Shown here piece by piece: positions 61,148 through 64,000 of a stretch of DNA of 64,000 nt. The position numbers and the translations under genes were made by a program. The first letter of the stretch is position 1; every line of letters begins with the position of its first letter. Source of the stretch: Lineus longissimus (taxonomy: Eukaryota; Nemertea; Pilidiophora; Heteronemertea; Lineidae). The stretch is taken from NCBI RefSeq assembly GCF_910592395.1, contig NC_088316.1:17794001-17858000 (forward strand), in the 5' to 3' direction. A model generated the notes under the pieces. That model searched no databases. It saw only the letters and a list, made by a program, of their open reading frames with translations, and was not told where the DNA came from.

Positions 61148-64000
61148 ACTGAAAGACCAATGGATACATTGGTTTGAGACAAAATCTTGAGTGAGGGGGG
61201 TCATCATTTATCAACAGTTGGCTCATTGGGTTAATAGCACAAACTAGAAGTGAGCGAGAAAGGCAGAAGTCCCACCATATAAGTCTTTTGACATTAAAAG
61301 TCTAGTGCAGAGGTCGACCAAGAACTTGGGATCTGCTGAGTAAGTGGGGATGACTGCCTTATGGAAGCTGCTTCTGGGAGCAAATGTCAGCAGTTTTATT
61401 TGCGTGTGCATGATGTCAAGAATGAATAAAGACTAGTCGTTAAATTCTTGATGACACATGAATTAGTACTAGTGCCATCATCATACGTCCTGTCCCATCC
61501 ACAGGATTCAATGTCTCATTAAAATCTTAATTGGCCATGCATATAAAACTTTTTGATATATTCTCAAAATCAAACAATGGTGATTTTCGAAGTAATGATT
61601 AGGACTGACTCTTCAAATCAAGTGCGTAATATTGCTGCATCCTGCCAGATAAATATGGCTTACACCATGAGTTGCATCACGCCTAATGACCCAGTTGCAC
61701 GCTAATTGGGGTAAATAACAATAGTGGTACTGCAGTAGCGGCACAGCTACAGTTACCGGTACGGAACATACTGCCTACTATCAACACTACCAATAGTCAA
61801 GCGGGCGTAATTTCCCAAGTTGTCGGCCTTTTTATGGTCCACTCAGTAACCCCAAAAAGACCACTGCCCCCTCTGGTCCTTTTAACTCAGCCTCTGGTTA
61901 AATGTATGTCCAAGAATTCTATGTTTGATTTAGGACCCCTTGATACATGCACCTTAGAATTTGGATCCCCTCAAGCCCATAACTGAAGTACAAGACCTAC
62001 ACAATCATGACAATCAGTTCTGTCAAGTGTCTGGGGGGACGATTTCCTGGTCTCAGGAAGTTCAAGTCATGCATTGGTGTTCATAATGATGATAATTATC
62101 ATCGTTATCACTCGACATGACTTGGCACTAAAAAGAAGAATAAAAGATCATGACTTGAGGGGTGGTACCGTACTCATCAGTCAGATTTTGAACCACGATC
62201 TCTCAGCTACTTCAAGATGCTGGCGATTGCCTTAGAACATGATTTCCCCCCCCCCTCCCCACACTAAAATGCTAGCTATGGCCCGACATGGTTAACAGCT
62301 TATTGCTCAGTAGCTCTTATTATTCGCATAGACATGTATGTAAGACAAGTTGTATACAAAAAGACCAATTTGGAGTGGTCAGTGGATTCGATAGGGCTCA
62401 TGCCCCATCTTTTGAGAGGATGGCATGGCAGATTCAGTCTGGAGGCCCATCCATCTTCATTATCTAGGTTTTTGCATCTTATAAAGATCTAAATAGGGAG
62501 TTTAGGATGTCATCATGCAAAAGCAAAACCAAAGACCCATGTAAAATGAGCAGACTACCTGTTGTCTAGCCAAGCATTCCAAGGTTGTCCCATTACAGAT
62601 AGAGAACTTGACTTGACTGATGCAGCCATAGTATGCACCATAAGAGGTGGCCCACACTAAGATCCTTACGAAACTGTCTATCCAAAAAGGCAAGGAAATT
62701 CTGCACAGTTTTTGTACTGTTCACAACACAGGAAGAGTTGTTTTATTGATGTATCCAAGAAAATGTTTGAATAAATCAGTAGAAGAATAACAGCTAAGTG
62801 ATAAGTTTATCCACTGACATCAGTCGGACATCCTCAAATCTACTGAAAATGCATGGGAAATCCCTTAACTCGCATGAATCGGATACTTGGCTGATGGTAA
62901 TCCCCTTTTTAACACATTCTTGAAATAAGGAGTGTGATATCACCAACATCAGAAATCCATGCCAGTCATTCGGCTAATCTTATCAAGAAGGCCAAAGCCC
63001 CAGAAATCTGAAAGTTACAAATTAATTTCACAAGACCTGCCAAAATGATAAAAAACTGCTTGTTATTCTTTCAATGACCAAACACAAGCTTCAGAATGTT
63101 CGCTGCGAAACAAAGTCAGTGAAGTCCTGAGATGCCTCTCATTGCACTCGATCGGCAGTCCAATCCAGAAATAGTTGGTGAATTCACCGACTATCACCAG
63201 ACGTACTGAATCATGTTCTTGTTATCATCGAAATTCAGTTCATGACATCATTAGTGGACTTGGTCTATCTGCACATGACTCAATGACATGCTTTCATGTT
63301 GTTGGCATTAAAAACGGTCTGACCAATTATGTGACATGCTGTTTTGGTTGGGATTTCCAACCCCATATATGGTCGAGGGAAATGGCCACTCGTTTGCTCC
63401 TTAAAGGCCTAATATAATTGACATGTCATGTGATGTGAAAATAAATAGGTCATTGCATTTATTGAAGAGGATTATTGAAGCATTGATTGAGGAATGAGCA
63501 CATCCCATTGAAAAGAACTGCACTGCTTTATGAACAAAAGCAGTAGTTGCGATACTTGTTTATTGACATTCAGGGCCTACTAAAAATATATCGGTGCCAA
63601 AGAAAGACTGTCACTGGGCTCAGATGAGAAGAGTGTTTCAACTTTTGCAACACTTGCCTTTATCAGAAATGAGAAAGTTTGCTGTGAACTGCTAACCATT
63701 TGCTGGGGATAAAAGGAAGATGTTTTATTTTTAATTTTAAAAAGAATTCATTCCGGTCCCAACTGTTAAAGTCACAAGTAACTTCAGCACACTTCCACCT
63801 GTTGCCAGTGACAGTGAAAGCATTCTATTTTTAGAAAATGGGGAAACCAGATTTTTACTCAGTCAGGTGGGTTTATCATCTGACTCACCACATCGACAAG
63901 CCTGGTGGTTATCATAAAACCTCCCGAGTTATTGGCAATTGTGGAATAACATTATTCCTGAACAAATCTCAGCTGCTTGTCACAAAGCAATCCAAGCGGT
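61148..64000. other. Upstream flank or first intron of ELF/E74
   Basis: 2.85 kb with no recognised exon, RNA gene or repeat except a short C-run at about 62245. The P1 promoter may lie here or beyond the window end. Confidence 0.45.

Overview
This window reads as nuclear DNA of a marine invertebrate animal, probably a deuterostome or lophotrochozoan. The genes are animal genes with GT-AG introns and long AT-rich introns and intergenic DNA. Short inverted-repeat transposons and a Penelope-like retroelement remnant are scattered through it. The palindromes TAGGCCTA and TACATGTA are strikingly frequent. I cannot name the species from sequence alone.

Left third (1-21.7 kb), gene-dense. (1) An intronless family-31 glycosyltransferase of beta-1,3-galactosyltransferase type, 2241-3500 (+). 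(2) A three-exon Ly6/three-finger protein with signal peptide and probable GPI-anchor tail, 6035-8103 (+). (3) CRPPA/ISPD, the CDP-ribitol-forming cytidylyltransferase of dystroglycan glycosylation, nine coding exons, 9631-12836 (+). (4) Nocturnin, two coding exons, 14922-16254 (-), tail-to-tail with CRPPA. (5) SUGT1/SGT1, the HSP90-SKP1 co-chaperone, nine coding exons, 17159-21271 (+), head-to-head with nocturnin. One SUGT1 intron holds a 9-unit, 32-bp tandem array whose every unit looks like a branch point plus 3' splice site. Another holds a 571-bp TA-flanked inverted-repeat element.

Middle (21.7-26.5 kb) is gene-poor, with a frameshifted Penelope-like retroelement fragment (GIY-YIG domain, minus strand, about 23.67-24.46 kb) and short tandem duplications.

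Right half (about 26.5-61.15 kb) is one large minus-strand gene, an E74/ELF1-2-4-type ETS transcription factor. Its ETS domain is encoded by the last two coding exons (29210-29813), followed by a long 3' UTR. Upstream are five symmetric phase 1-1 exons and, by my reading, three mutually exclusive N-terminal starts: 61147 plus 60897, 57848, and 49239. All three splice in the same phase to the exon at 42935-42789. Starts at 57848 and 49239 would give proteins with very different N-termini, a layout resembling the alternative-promoter logic known for Drosophila E74A/E74B. This is the most interesting feature of the window.

The genes do not form a pathway. Two of them (the GT31 enzyme and CRPPA) belong to glycosylation, but their proximity is probably coincidental. 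All exon boundaries were read by hand from splice consensus, reading phase and family similarity; no alignment or RNA data was available.
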